Of a stretch of 64,000 nucleotides of DNA, positions 7,121 to 15,926 are shown piece by piece. This DNA is from Bradyrhizobium sp. CER78 (GTDB lineage Bacteria; Pseudomonadota; Alphaproteobacteria; Rhizobiales; Xanthobacteraceae), in the NCBI RefSeq assembly GCF_029846235.1, contig NZ_JARVWP010000003.1:310001-374000 (forward strand), written 5' to 3'. The notes under the pieces are model-generated. The model had not been told where the DNA came from and did no database searches. It saw only the letters and a list, made by a program, of their open reading frames with translations. Each line of letters opens with the position of its first letter. The first letter of the stretch is position 1. A program made the position numbers and the translations under genes.

Positions 7121-8206
7121 GTGTTGAGTACGACAGACGATCTTCGCATCAAGGAACTGAAGGAACTGAGTACGCCCGAAGAGGTGATGCGGGAGGTCCC
7201 GCGCACCCTGACGGCGACCCGCGTCGTGATGGGCGCCCGCAACGCCATCCACGCGATCCTCAATGGCACCGATGACCGCCTGCTGGTCGTCGTCGGCCCC
7301 TGCTCCATCCACGATCCCGCGGCGGCCGTCGATTATGCCGAGCGTCTCGCCGGCCTGCGCGAACAGCTCGCCGACCGCCTCGAGATCGTGATGCGGGTCT
7401 ATTTCGAGAAGCCGCGCACCACCGTCGGTTGGAAGGGGCTGATCAACGATCCCGATCTCGATAACAGCTTCGACATCAACAAGGGCTTGCGGCTTGCCCG
7501 CAACGTGCTGTCGGCCGTGAACAATCTCGGCCTGCCGGCCGGCACCGAATTCCTCGACATGACGACGCCGCAATACATCGCCGATCTGGTCTCGTGGGCC
7601 GCGATCGGCGCCCGCACCACCGAGAGCCAGATCCATCGCGAGCTGGCGTCCGGCCTGTCCTGTCCGGTCGGCTTCAAGAACAGCACCGACGGTGGCGTGC
7701 GGATCGCGGCGGATGCGGTGAAGTCGGCGTCGCACCCGCATCATTTCATGGCGGTCACCAAGGGCGGCCGCTCGGCGATCGCCGCGACCAGCGGCAACGA
7801 GGACTGCCACGTCATCCTGCGCGGCGGCCGGGTGCCGAACTATGATGCAGCGAGTGTCGATGCCGCCGCCGTCGAGCTCGGCCGCGCCGGTGTCGCAGCG
7901 CGGCTGATGATCGACACCAGCCACGCCAACAGCAGCAAGAGGCCGGAGAACCAGCCGGCGGTTGCCACTGACATCGCGCAGCAGGTCGCGAGCGGCGAGC
8001 AGCGCGTCATCGGCGTGATGATCGAGAGCAACCTTGTCGCGGGACGTCAGGACGTCGTGCCGGGCAAGCCGCTGACCTACGGTCAGAGCATCACCGACGG
8101 CTGCATCGACCTCGACACGACGGCTGACGTGTTGAAGCAGCTGGCCGATGCCGTCGACGCAAGGCGCAACGTGCGGCGTGACGGCCTGCAAGAGCGCTCG
8201 GCCTGA
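7121..8206 (+). CDS. Class I 3-deoxy-7-phosphoheptulonate (DAHP) synthase
   Basis: The protein has 361 residues from GTG 7121, chosen because AAAGGAG lies 6 bases upstream. It condenses phosphoenolpyruvate and erythrose 4-phosphate in the first step of aromatic biosynthesis. It is of the AroG/AroF/AroH (type I-alpha) group: metal Cys at about residue 61 in VVGPCSIHDP, the EKPRTTVGWKGL phosphate-binding segment, AIGARTTESQ, PVGFKNSTDGG, and IDTSHANSSK near the C-terminus. Expression is expected to be set by the aromatic leader just upstream. Feedback residues cannot be assigned to Phe, Tyr or Trp from sequence alone, so I give no aroF/G/H symbol. Confidence 0.95.
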   Translation: MLSTTDDLRIKELKELSTPEEVMREVPRTLTATRVVMGARNAIHAILNGTDDRLLVVVGPCSIHDPAAAVDYAERLAGLREQLADRLEIVMRVYFEKPRTTVGWKGLINDPDLDNSFDINKGLRLARNVLSAVNNLGLPAGTEFLDMTTPQYIADLVSWAAIGARTTESQIHRELASGLSCPVGFKNSTDGGVRIAADAVKSASHPHHFMAVTKGGRSAIAATSGNEDCHVILRGGRVPNYDAASVDAAAVELGRAGVAARLMIDTSHANSSKRPENQPAVATDIAQQVASGEQRVIGVMIESNLVAGRQDVVPGKPLTYGQSITDGCIDLDTTADVLKQLADAVDARRNVRRDGLQERSA

Positions 8207-8230
8207 CGCGGCCGAACGGATTGAGCGTTG

Positions 8231-8259
8231 CCGGCGGGGCGAATATCGCGCTCCGCCGG
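8231..8259. terminator. Possible bidirectional hairpin between convergent genes
   Basis: CCGGCGG at 8231-8237 pairs with CCGCCGG at 8253-8259, with further inner pairing GCG/CGC. The hairpin lies 25 bases after the DAHP-synthase stop and just after the end of the minus-strand gene at 8270. There is no clear T run on either side, so its terminator role is tentative. Confidence 0.4.
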
Positions 8260-8269
8260 TCTCCGTGGC

Positions 8270-8536
8270 CTAGCAGCCGCGGCAGATGCTCTTGATCTTC
8301 TTGTCGAGCGCCGCGTCTTCCTTGTTGGCCTGGCTGTTCGGATCGCTGATGTTCTTTTCGTTGCCAACGTCGCCGCGGCGCGGCTGACGATGTCCGACCG
8401 GTGCTTCCGGCACCCCGGTATTCTTCTGCATGGAGGACGATCCGCCCTGTTGCTGCGCCAAAGCCAGGGACGTTCCAAGCTGGGGCGCTCCGACCGCAAC
8501 AACCATCAGAGCCGTCAACAAAACAGTCTTCCGCAT
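8270..8536 (-). CDS. Small secreted hypothetical protein (88 aa)
   Basis: This encodes 88 residues from ATG 8536, where MRKTVLLTALMVVAVGAP gives a clear signal peptide with likely cleavage after ALA in the SLALA-Q region. The mature part is hydrophilic (QQQGGSSSMQ, then Lys/Asp-rich) and ends KKIKSICRGC, a C-terminal CxxC pair. No known domain. It is probably periplasmic. An upstream in-frame extension to 8701 is unlikely because it would place the signal peptide internally. Confidence 0.65.
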   Translation of the reverse strand: MRKTVLLTALMVVAVGAPQLGTSLALAQQQGGSSSMQKNTGVPEAPVGHRQPRRGDVGNEKNISDPNSQANKEDAALDKKIKSICRGC

Positions 8537-8558
8537 CTCGCCTCTCCGCTTCTCAACC

Positions 8559-8780
8559 CTATTGCGCCCGTTCCGGCACCTCGACGCTAGCACAGTTGCG
8601 TCGTCCCTGCGCTGCGCAATCCTGGACTTTCCGTATATCGGCCATGGCGCCAAGGAGCCAGATTCCGGCGGCGACAGCACCACAAAGAAGCCCAACATCA
8701 CAGCATTTTCGATGCTGCGGTTGCCCTCGTCCTCGGGCGGCTGCGCCGTCCGTTCCCGGCCCCGCCCATCGCCGACTCAC
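8559..8780 (-). CDS. Small single-span membrane protein coupled to epmB
   Basis: Reading starts at GTG 8780, which overlaps the stop of epmB as GTGA, so translation is probably coupled. The 73-residue product has a low-complexity N-terminus, one hydrophobic span (about residues 33-48, VGLLCGAVAAGIWLLG), and a cytoplasmic or periplasmic tail ADIRKVQDCAAQGRRNCASV. Tails of the form DCxxQGRRNC recur in small Bradyrhizobium membrane proteins (recalled, not checked). Function unknown. The N-terminal start is less certain than the membrane span and tail. Confidence 0.5.
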   Translation of the reverse strand: MSRRWAGPGTDGAAARGRGQPQHRKCCDVGLLCGAVAAGIWLLGAMADIRKVQDCAAQGRRNCASVEVPERAQ

Positions 8781-9868
8781 GATTGCGGCGGATAAGTATG
8801 AACATCCCCGCAATAATCGACGACACGGTACCGCCGTTCCACGGGATCTTCACGATCTCGGGAAACCGGCTGCGACAAATAGGTCGGTCCGATCGGCGCC
8901 TTGCCGTAGCCGCCGGGGATGTCAAGCACATAGTCCGGCTGGCACAGTCCGGAGACGCGCCCGCGCAGCGCCCGCATCAAGTCCTGCCCGGCCTCGATCG
9001 TGGTGCGCAAATGCGCGGTGCCGGGCGCAAGGTCGCCGTGATGCAGGTAATAGGGCTTGATCCGGCACTCGACGAAGGCGCGCATCAGCGCCGTGAGCGT
9101 CGCGACATCGTCGTTGATGCCGCGCAGCAAGACCGACTGGCTCACCAAGGGAATGCCGGCGTCGGCAAGGCGAGCGCACGCCGCGCGGGCATTGGCGGCC
9201 AATTCACGCGGATGGTTGGCATGGATGGCGATCCAGGTCGCCGCCCCCTCGACCCGCAGCGCCGCGATCATCTCGGGACTGATGCGTCCGGGATCGGCGA
9301 TCGGAACGCGGGTGTGGAGGCGGATGATCTTGACGTGATCGATCCCGGCGAGATCGGCCATGATCTCGGTCAGCCTGCGCGGCGACAGCATCAACGGATC
9401 GCCGCCGGTCAGAATGACCTCCCAGATCTCCGGATGGCTCCTGATGTAATCGAGCCCCGCGCGGTAGGCGTCGTCCGACAACGCCGAGGCCTTCCCCGGC
9501 CCAACCATTTCGCGCCGGAAACAGAACCGGCAATAGACCGCGCAGACATGGACCAGCTTGAACAACACCCGGTCCGGATAGCGATGCACGATGCCGGCGA
9601 CCGGCGAATGCGCATCGTCGCCGATCGGATCGGCGTTCTCGCCGGGCTGCTCGACGAGCTCGTCAGCGCTCGGGACGAACTGCCGCGCAATCGGGTCGGC
9701 CGGATCGGCCGGGTCGATCAGCGCAACGAGCTCCGGCGTCACTGCAACGGCGTAGCGCGCCGCCACCTGTTCGAGCTCGGCAAGACCATCGACCGGCGCG
9801 AGGCCGGCATCGATCAGCTCGCGCGACTGGCGCAGCGTCGCCGCCAGTTTCGGATCGATCCTCTTCAT
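8777..9868 (-). CDS. epmB: EF-P beta-lysylation protein EpmB (lysine 2,3-aminomutase-like, radical SAM)
   Basis: The protein has 363 residues. It contains the radical-SAM cluster motif CxxxCxxC at Cys109, Cys113 and Cys116 (CAVYCRFC), the SAM-contact ILTGGDPL, a LHTRVP segment, and the PLP lysine region GGYGKAP near the C-terminus. It converts (S)-alpha-lysine to (R)-beta-lysine, the substrate that EpmA attaches to elongation factor P. Its length fits EpmB rather than catabolic lysine aminomutases, which have a longer C-terminal region. Its ATG overlaps the stop of epmA (ATGA), and efp is divergent about 1.4 kb away, which supports the assignment. Confidence 0.93.
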   Translation of the reverse strand: MKRIDPKLAATLRQSRELIDAGLAPVDGLAELEQVAARYAVAVTPELVALIDPADPADPIARQFVPSADELVEQPGENADPIGDDAHSPVAGIVHRYPDRVLFKLVHVCAVYCRFCFRREMVGPGKASALSDDAYRAGLDYIRSHPEIWEVILTGGDPLMLSPRRLTEIMADLAGIDHVKIIRLHTRVPIADPGRISPEMIAALRVEGAATWIAIHANHPRELAANARAACARLADAGIPLVSQSVLLRGINDDVATLTALMRAFVECRIKPYYLHHGDLAPGTAHLRTTIEAGQDLMRALRGRVSGLCQPDYVLDIPGGYGKAPIGPTYLSQPVSRDREDPVERRYRVVDYCGDVHTYPPQS

Positions 9869-10917
9869 GGCTCTCCTGCAGGCGGCATCCAGACCACCTG
9901 ATCAATTCGTGGCGCGCCGCTCGCCAGCATCACCAGCCGGTCGAAGCCGAGCGCGACGCCGCTGGCTTCCGGCATTTGGCCGACCGCGGCAAGGAAATCG
10001 TCGTCGAGCGGATAGCGCTCGCCGTAACGGCGGGCCTTCTCGTCCATCGCTGCGGTAAAACGATGGCGCTGCTCGGCCGCATCGGTCAACTCGCCAAAGC
10101 CGTTGGCGAGCTCGACCCCGCAGGCGTAGACCTCGAAACGCTCGGCGACGCGTGGCTCGCCCGCCTTGGTGCGCGCCAGCGCGGCCTCCGGTGACGGGTA
10201 TTCGAACAGCACCGTCAGCCGGCCTTGTCCCAGGTTTGGCTCGACATGCTCGACCAGCACCTTGCTGAAAATGTCGGACCAGGTGTCGTCATCGGCGATC
10301 CGCACCCACTCTCGCGCGGCCGACGCCAGCGCCTCGCGGTCGCCTTCGCCGCCCGAGATCGTCGCCAGCAGGTCGATGCCGGCGAAGCGCTCGAAGCCTG
10401 CCGCAACCGTCAGCAGCTCCGGCTCGGCAAACGGATCGGCCACCTTGCCGCGGAATGAAAACCGCCCGATCCCGGTCGCCTGCGCCGCATGGGCGATCAC
10501 GACGATGGTGTCGGCCATGATGGCGTCATAGCCGGCATTGGCGCGGTACCATTCCAGCATGGTGAATTCGGGCAGATGCAGATCGCCGCGCTCGCGATCG
10601 CGGAACACCCGCGCGAACTCGTAGATCTTCGGCTCGCCGGCGGCGAGCAGCTTCTTGCAGGCGAATTCCGGAGACGTGCGCAGAAAGCGCGTCGCCTGCG
10701 AGCCATCGGCCTGCCTGAGCTCGGTCCGCGGAGCGTGCAGATGCGTCTCGTTGCCGGGCGATATCTGCAGGACGGCAGTCTCGACCTCGGTAAAGCCCTG
10801 CTCCTCGAACCACGCCCGGAGCGCCCGCGTGATTGCGGTCCGCGCCTGCAGGAACGGCCTGCGGTCGGCGTAGCGCCGCGGCGTCCACCACGGCGAGGTC
10901 TGGTCCGGTCCGGTCAT
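9865..10917 (-). CDS. epmA: EF-P--lysine ligase EpmA (PoxA/GenX/YjeA)
   Basis: The protein has 350 residues from ATG 10917 (GGAGG about 9 bases upstream); an earlier in-frame start at 10950 is less likely. It is a class II lysyl-tRNA-synthetase core without the anticodon-binding domain: motif 2 around IYEFARVFRDRERGDLHLPEF, TMLEWYRA, and motif 3 in GVALGFDRLVML. It ligates (R)-beta-lysine to the conserved lysine of EF-P. The adjacency with epmB (4-base overlap) and the divergent efp makes this a complete modification module. Confidence 0.94.
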   Translation of the reverse strand: MTGPDQTSPWWTPRRYADRRPFLQARTAITRALRAWFEEQGFTEVETAVLQISPGNETHLHAPRTELRQADGSQATRFLRTSPEFACKKLLAAGEPKIYEFARVFRDRERGDLHLPEFTMLEWYRANAGYDAIMADTIVVIAHAAQATGIGRFSFRGKVADPFAEPELLTVAAGFERFAGIDLLATISGGEGDREALASAAREWVRIADDDTWSDIFSKVLVEHVEPNLGQGRLTVLFEYPSPEAALARTKAGEPRVAERFEVYACGVELANGFGELTDAAEQRHRFTAAMDEKARRYGERYPLDDDFLAAVGQMPEASGVALGFDRLVMLASGAPRIDQVVWMPPAGEP

Positions 10918-11293
10918 GTCAGCCCAACCTCCGGCAGCGCGAAGCGGCATGAAGCACCCTGCTTACCCGCTCAAGAAACGGGCGCAAGCTATTGATATTC
11001 AAAGCATTGACGGCCAGCATGAATGCTCGATCCCGGACAGGCGCAGCGACGCGTGCTCCTTCATGTCGAAAGACACCGGCGTTGTCCATCTGGCGTGACC
11101 CGCCAGCCCCGGCGATCCCGCCGCTAAACCGTCCCGATTGCCTCTGAATAGGCGTTCGCAACCGGCCGAAAACAGCCGTAAAAAGCTGGCATCTCAGGGA
11201 CAAATCAGTATGTTGCAGCCCGAAATCGCCGCCACGGCCGAGGGGCTGCCGGTCCGGTTTGCGCCCCCGCTTCTCAAATTCAGGAAAACACCT
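10918..11293. other. Divergent intergenic region between epmA and efp
   Basis: These 376 bases hold the promoters of the epmA-epmB pair (minus) and efp (plus). A stretch near 11000-11020 (TATTGATATTCAAAGCATTG) is AT-rich compared with its surroundings and could be part of a promoter. I see no gene or strong hairpin. A frame that extends efp upstream to 11138 lacks a good start and is not supported. Confidence 0.45.
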
Positions 11294-11860
11294 TTGAAAG
11301 TCATCGCCAGTTCCATCCGCAAGGGCAACGTCATCGAGCAGGACGGCAAGCTCTATGTGGTCCTGTCCGCCGAAAACATTCATCCCGGCAAGGGCACCCC
11401 GGTCAGCCAGATCGAAATGCGCCGCATCGGCGACGGCGTGAAGGTCTCGGAGCGCTACAAGACCACCGACCAGGTCGAGAAGGCCACCGTTGAGGACCAC
11501 AACTACAACTACCTCTATGAGGACGGCGACGGCTTCCACTTCATGAACAACGACAACTACGACCAGGTCCAGGTCTCCAAGGAGATCGTCGGTTCGTCTG
11601 CGCCGTATCTGCAGGAGAACATGACCGTGAAGCTGTCGATGCACGATGGCAATCCGGTCGCGATCCAGCTGCCGCAGCGCGTGACGCTGGAGGTCGTAGA
11701 GACCGAGCCCGTGACCAAGGGCCAGACCGCCTCGTCGTCGTACAAGCCGGCCGTGCTGTCGAACGGCATCCGCACCGGCGTGCCGCCGCATGTTTCCACC
11801 GGCACCCGCATCGTTGTCATGACCGAGGACGGTTCCTACGTCGAACGCGCCAAGGACTGA
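11294..11860 (+). CDS. efp: Translation elongation factor P
   Basis: The start is TTG 11294, with AGGAAAA about 8 bases upstream. This gives 188 residues, the standard EF-P length. The acceptor lysine is Lys33 in the domain I loop HPGKGTP, equivalent to Lys34 of E. coli. Domains II and III follow with [14 protein letters not shown] and the closing [19 protein letters not shown] relieves ribosome stalling at polyproline runs. The epmA and epmB genes on the opposite strand indicate beta-lysylation of Lys33. Use of TTG for an abundant factor is notable. Confidence 0.96.
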   Translation: MKVIASSIRKGNVIEQDGKLYVVLSAENIHPGKGTPVSQIEMRRIGDGVKVSERYKTTDQVEKATVEDHNYNYLYEDGDGFHFMNNDNYDQVQVSKEIVGSSAPYLQENMTVKLSMHDGNPVAIQLPQRVTLEVVETEPVTKGQTASSSYKPAVLSNGIRTGVPPHVSTGTRIVVMTEDGSYVERAKD

Positions 11861-11932
11861 GCGGAAGCACTGAGCGGCAACGCGCGGTGACGTTCGTCAT
11901 GAACCATCGCTGCGCATCAGGTTGTTGTTTAG

Positions 11933-11979
11933 GCTCAAACTTTCCGGAAAACTGCTACACACTTTTCCGGAACTTGCTC
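11933..11979. repeat. Rhizobial intergenic palindrome (GAGC..GGAAAA family), copy 1
   Basis: On the minus strand it reads GAGCAAGTTCCGGAAAA, then a GTGTGTAGC loop, then TTTTCCGGAAAGTTTGAGC. It is an imperfect stem of about 19 bp. It shares the same core with the element at 17599-17647. It lies between efp and the M23 gene and could act as a transcript-end hairpin. Confidence 0.75.
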
Positions 11980-12015
11980 TAATCTCTCGCGATCAGACAT
12001 GGGCCGGGGGGTGCA

Positions 12016-13593
12016 GTGAACAGGAAGATTGTCAGCTTCATCAGTTGCTGGCTCGCAGTCCTGCTGTTGCCTCTCCCCGGCGCTCATGCCGACGAATTCC
12101 GAACACCTTCGATCTCGGCCATGCGGGTCGAATGGCGCGCCGTGCTCGACCAGCTCCGGCAAGAGATCGCCACCCGCCCGGCCATCGTCACCAGCTTCAC
12201 ATTCGCCGGACAGCGCCGCGTCCCGGCCACCGATCCGCGCGCGATGCCCGCGCTGGTGCAGCTGAACGCGGTGACATCGCCGCTCTTCCCCGGCATTGCG
12301 CAGAGCCCGATCCCGGTGTTGCTGCCGTTCGACCCCGCAAGCTATCTCGATGCACGGCAAGGCGACACAGCGGACGGCCTGCCGGTCGCACGCTACCAGG
12401 CCGACTTCCGCGCGGCCGACGTCTTCCATGCCGGCGCCTCCGGCTATGACGCGGTGTTCTCGCTCGACCCCGGCGCCGGCGACGGCATGCCGCCGCGGAC
12501 GTTTGCAAGACCGGTCGAGGTGCAGATCTCGGGCTCGATCCTGGTCTACGACCTGGCCGATCGGCTCGGCGGCAAGGGCGAACCGGTCAAGACGCTGGCC
12601 ACGCAGTTTCCGGACCTGCGCCGCTTCATCCGCGAGGGCTATGTCCGCTACGCCTTCACCCGCTTCGGAATCCCCTATGTCGTCTCGATCCAGTGTCTCG
12701 ATAGTGCGCCGCGGCCGAAGCGGCTGGCGTGCCGAGAGGCCTACCCGGTCGCCGAGCGCTTCCTGAAGGCGTTGCGCATCGCCGGTGGCCAGCCGTCACG
12801 GCCGCGCAGCGACACCGCCTCCGACATCTCGGAGCGGCCGATCGCGCAGTCGGCCGATTTCACCTACCGCCCGAGCGGCGACATCATCGCGGGCAGCGGC
12901 GGCCGCAGGCAGCAGGGCGGCCACGCCGACATCACCGTCTATTCGCAAATCCGCTTTCCGCTCGCGAAGGCGCCGGCCTTCGCCCATTCTCAGTCCTTTC
13001 CGAAGCGCGCGCGGGTCGACGAGTATCCCTGGCAGGACAATTTCTGCGAGGCGCGCAGTTTCGAGGTCGGCCAATGCGCCAGCGGCTTCGGCCATCAGGG
13101 CCAGGACATCAGACCGGGCGCGTGTCCGGTCGACGGCAAGGACGGTTGCGACCCGAGGCAGCAGGCGGTCGTCGCGGTGCGCGACAGCATCGTGATCCGC
13201 TCCGCGCAGCAGCAGGCCGTGACGTTGCAGGTCAACACCCCCACCGAGCACGTTCGCTTCCGCTACATGCACATGAACCCGTCGGTGATGGATACCGACG
13301 GCCTGCTCAACGGACGCCGCCTCGGCGAGGGCGAGAAGATCGGTGTGGTGTCGAACTATCTCGACCATCCGAACGGCACGTCACGTCACCTGCATTTCGA
13401 CGTGCAGGTGTTCACGCGCGACGGCTGGCTGTGGGTCAATCCCTACACCACGCTGGTGTCGGCCTATGAACGGCTGATCCGCGGCCGCGGCCGCGAGATC
13501 GGACCGGAGCCCGGACCCGCAGCCGCCGTGGCGCACGCCCTGCCCGACGACGTCGTGCATCGCATCGACACCCAGGAAGGCGGCGGCAATTAG
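12016..13593 (+). CDS. Secreted M23-family (LytM-type) metallopeptidase
   Basis: The protein has 525 residues from GTG 12016. A signal peptide (IVSFISCWLAVLLLPLPGAHA) is followed by a large N-terminal region of unknown fold (about 27-320), then a LytM-like domain. Zinc-binding HxxxD is seen as GHQGQD at about residue 359 and HxH as RHLHFD at about 458. A MHMN segment at about 417 fits the third conserved His region. Such enzymes cleave peptidoglycan cross-bridges or act as amidase activators. The domain keeps its metal ligands, so activity is plausible. Four or more Cys in and around the domain (FCEARS, QCASG, ACPVDG, GCDPR) suggest disulfides. Confidence 0.85.
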   Translation: MNRKIVSFISCWLAVLLLPLPGAHADEFRTPSISAMRVEWRAVLDQLRQEIATRPAIVTSFTFAGQRRVPATDPRAMPALVQLNAVTSPLFPGIAQSPIPVLLPFDPASYLDARQGDTADGLPVARYQADFRAADVFHAGASGYDAVFSLDPGAGDGMPPRTFARPVEVQISGSILVYDLADRLGGKGEPVKTLATQFPDLRRFIREGYVRYAFTRFGIPYVVSIQCLDSAPRPKRLACREAYPVAERFLKALRIAGGQPSRPRSDTASDISERPIAQSADFTYRPSGDIIAGSGGRRQQGGHADITVYSQIRFPLAKAPAFAHSQSFPKRARVDEYPWQDNFCEARSFEVGQCASGFGHQGQDIRPGACPVDGKDGCDPRQQAVVAVRDSIVIRSAQQQAVTLQVNTPTEHVRFRYMHMNPSVMDTDGLLNGRRLGEGEKIGVVSNYLDHPNGTSRHLHFDVQVFTRDGWLWVNPYTTLVSAYERLIRGRGREIGPEPGPAAAVAHALPDDVVHRIDTQEGGGN

Positions 13594-13656
13594 CCGGGCG
13601 GCGTCTGCTCTCACCTATGCAGGATACGCGGCTTATGTCAGCTCGCCGGTGATGAA

Positions 13657-14025
13657 CTACGCGCGTCCCATGCCGAACGACCAGTCCTCATCGTCATCGA
13701 TCACGAAGTTGATGACGAGGTCGCTCGGCGCGATCGCGCAGGCCGCCGACAGCCGCTCGGCGAGCACGCGATAGAAATCCAGCTTCAACGCCTTGTCGCG
13801 CGGACGGCTGGTCAGCTGCAGCATCACCAGTTGATCGGTCCGGCCAATGGCCAATCCGGTGTCGAGAGCGACGACGCGAGATCGCGGATGAACATGCACG
13901 ACCTGATAGCGATCGCGCTGCGGCACATGGAGGGTTTCGACCAGTACTTCGTGGGTGACATCGAGTAGCCGCTGGATCTCTGCATCGCTTCGTCCCTCGA
14001 TCAAATCAAACCGCAGAAACGGCAT
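13657..14025 (-). CDS. Tautomerase-family protein (Tautomerase_2 type)
   Basis: This encodes 122 residues from ATG 14025, which places the catalytic Pro immediately after Met (MPFLRFDLIEGRS). The sequence shows the two beta-alpha-beta units of the family: SDAEIQRLLDVTHEVLVETLHVP and then RPRDKALKLDFYRVLAERL. A longer start at 14115 would bury the N-terminal proline and is rejected. The substrate is unknown; relatives include malonate semialdehyde decarboxylase-like enzymes. It appears monocistronic. Confidence 0.85.
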   Translation of the reverse strand: MPFLRFDLIEGRSDAEIQRLLDVTHEVLVETLHVPQRDRYQVVHVHPRSRVVALDTGLAIGRTDQLVMLQLTSRPRDKALKLDFYRVLAERLSAACAIAPSDLVINFVIDDDEDWSFGMGRA

Positions 14026-14327
14026 GTTGATGGCTGCTTGCTCGATCTGCCGAGGACTAAGGCTTCGGAGCAACTGCCGGCGATCAGTTGCCCCCGCATA
14101 GCGAACCGGATCCAATCCGCGTCCGTTTCAGTGTTTCGAAATGTCATGTGTGATCGCGGCTCTCGGCTCGGCCCATCAGACGAACCGGACCGCTCTCTTC
14201 CGACTTGCCGCATTGAAGCATGCCGCCGGATGGAGGGATAATGATTATCTGAGATGGCAGTGATCTGAATCCCAGATCACGTCTCGTCGATGCGCCGGAA
14301 GGAATCCCGGATCGCCGGCGCGTCCGC
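14026..14327. other. Intergenic region, nothing recognised
   Basis: About 300 bases between the tautomerase start and the end of the chorismate mutase gene. No convincing reading frame, hairpin with T-run, or repeat was found. Confidence 0.45.
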
Positions 14328-14750
14328 CTATTTCTTCCAGGGGGCATCGCCGCGTGCCGCAGCTGCTGCGAAGACGCCCTGCTCGTAATCGATGAAGGCG
14401 CGTATCATCGCGCGGTACGCAGCTTCCGCAACTTTGGGTGACAGCCCGTCCGCTTCCGCAAGCGCCATCGCCTTCTTCACAACGGCCTCGGCGCGCTCGG
14501 GCGCCTCGACCTGCGCCGGGTTGGCCTTGAAGCGGGCGGCCTCATGGACGTAGCGGCCGCGCTCGGCCATCAGGCGCACGATCTCGCGGTCGAGCCGATC
14601 GATGTTGCTGCGCACCTCGCCAAGCGTCTTGCAGCAGGCGCCGTTGTCGACGGTGGGACTGCCCCACAGCGCCGGCGCATTGGTTGCGGGCTCCTCGGCC
14701 CACGCCACCGCGGGAATCAGAATCGTCAACAGAACCACCGCTAATCGCAT
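14328..14750 (-). CDS. Secreted AroQ-type chorismate mutase
   Basis: This encodes 140 residues from ATG 14750. MRLAVVLLTILIPAVAWAEE is a signal peptide. The mature part is an all-helical AroQ domain: LGEVRSNIDRLDREIVRLMAERGRYVHEAARFK, VEAPERAEAVVKKA, and AYRAMIRAFIDYEQ. The conserved Arg, Lys and Glu/Gln of the active site are in place, so it should convert chorismate to prephenate in the periplasm or outside the cell. Exported chorismate mutases are known from several pathogens and plant-associated bacteria; their role is debated. It is not in an aromatic biosynthesis operon. Confidence 0.82.
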   Translation of the reverse strand: MRLAVVLLTILIPAVAWAEEPATNAPALWGSPTVDNGACCKTLGEVRSNIDRLDREIVRLMAERGRYVHEAARFKANPAQVEAPERAEAVVKKAMALAEADGLSPKVAEAAYRAMIRAFIDYEQGVFAAAAARGDAPWKK

Positions 14751-14853
14751 CGAACGCCTCCCAGTCAGCGCGCACACCGGCAATTGTTATGTCGATTTTG
14801 TGCGCCGATGGAAGCCACGATGGCCGGATCCATCTCGCGCGGCCTTGGAGCGA

Positions 14854-15747
14854 TCAGCCGATGTCCATTGCGGACAACACCTCACCCACCTTCTTCTGGG
14901 CGTCCGGGGGCAACGGCAGGATCGGACGCGGCGGCTCGGCCGCGCAGATCCCCCTGAGATTGGCGATCGCGTAGACGACGCGCAGGCTCGAGAATGTCTT
15001 GAGCAGCTGCCAGACCGGCTGCAGACGCGCATCCAGCTGCCGTGCCCTGGCGGCATCTCCACTTGCCACGGCGCGGACGATATCGAGGCAGACCTTGGGG
15101 AAGACCCCTGCGAGAACGCTGTACCAGGTCTCGCCACCCGCCAGCAGCGCCTCGGTGCAATTCCAGTCGGCGCTGTAACCCAGCGAGAAGCCACCCGGCA
15201 CGACAGCTCGCAATTCGGCGACATGGCCCGCCAAGGCAGACGCGTCCAGCGCAGGACTCTTCACCGCAATAATCCCGTCCACATGACTCAAGCGGCCGAT
15301 CAAGGCCGGTGTGAATCGGAAATGCGTGGTGCCCGGATTGTCGTAGATGCAGATCGGCAATTTGCTCTCACGCGCCACCGTTTGAAAATGCTCGAAGACC
15401 TCGTCATCCGTCAGGGGCGTATAGGAGACCGGCGCCAGCAGGCCGGCTGCCGCGCCGGCATCACGCGCATCCACCGCCAGCTTCACCGCATCGTCGGTGC
15501 GCAGCGCGCCGACGCCGACCAGGATCGGCGTTCTGCCATCCGCGAGGGCGGCAGCCGCCTGCACCGCGCGGCGACGCTCATCGCGGCTGAAATACGGATA
15601 TGAACCGGTGCTTCCGAGCAGCCCGATCGAATCCACCTTTGCGGCGATCAAGGGCTCCAGCAATGCGCGGAGAGCGCCCGCATCGACCTGCCCATCTCGA
15701 GACGAAGGCGTGATCGGAAAGGCGGAAAGCCCCTTGAGATTGACCAT
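14854..15747 (-). CDS. Dihydrodipicolinate synthase / N-acetylneuraminate lyase family aldolase
   Basis: The protein has 297 residues from ATG 15747, with a TIM-barrel fold. It keeps the family's pyruvate-binding GSTGSYPY (residues 45-52), Tyr135 in YDNPG and the Schiff-base Lys163 in AVKSP. It is a class I aldolase acting on pyruvate plus an aldehyde. Because lysine biosynthesis normally uses a dedicated dapA, this stand-alone paralogue may act on sugar acids or hydroxyproline-derived compounds. The substrate cannot be told from sequence. Confidence 0.86.
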   Translation of the reverse strand: MVNLKGLSAFPITPSSRDGQVDAGALRALLEPLIAAKVDSIGLLGSTGSYPYFSRDERRRAVQAAAALADGRTPILVGVGALRTDDAVKLAVDARDAGAAAGLLAPVSYTPLTDDEVFEHFQTVARESKLPICIYDNPGTTHFRFTPALIGRLSHVDGIIAVKSPALDASALAGHVAELRAVVPGGFSLGYSADWNCTEALLAGGETWYSVLAGVFPKVCLDIVRAVASGDAARARQLDARLQPVWQLLKTFSSLRVVYAIANLRGICAAEPPRPILPLPPDAQKKVGEVLSAMDIG

Positions 15748-15926
15748 CGATTGCTCCTGTTCAGTAGCCGCCGCGCGAACGGCGAAATCGCATTCCGGCC
15801 GTTGCCGCCGCGCCATCAATCGCTGCGCGCAATGCCGCTTGCAAGGTCCAGTTTGCTGCGGACTTCACGGCAAACTGGTCCAGTGCTCGGCGGATCCCGC
15901 GATCGGCGGAATGGCGCGGGCTGCGG

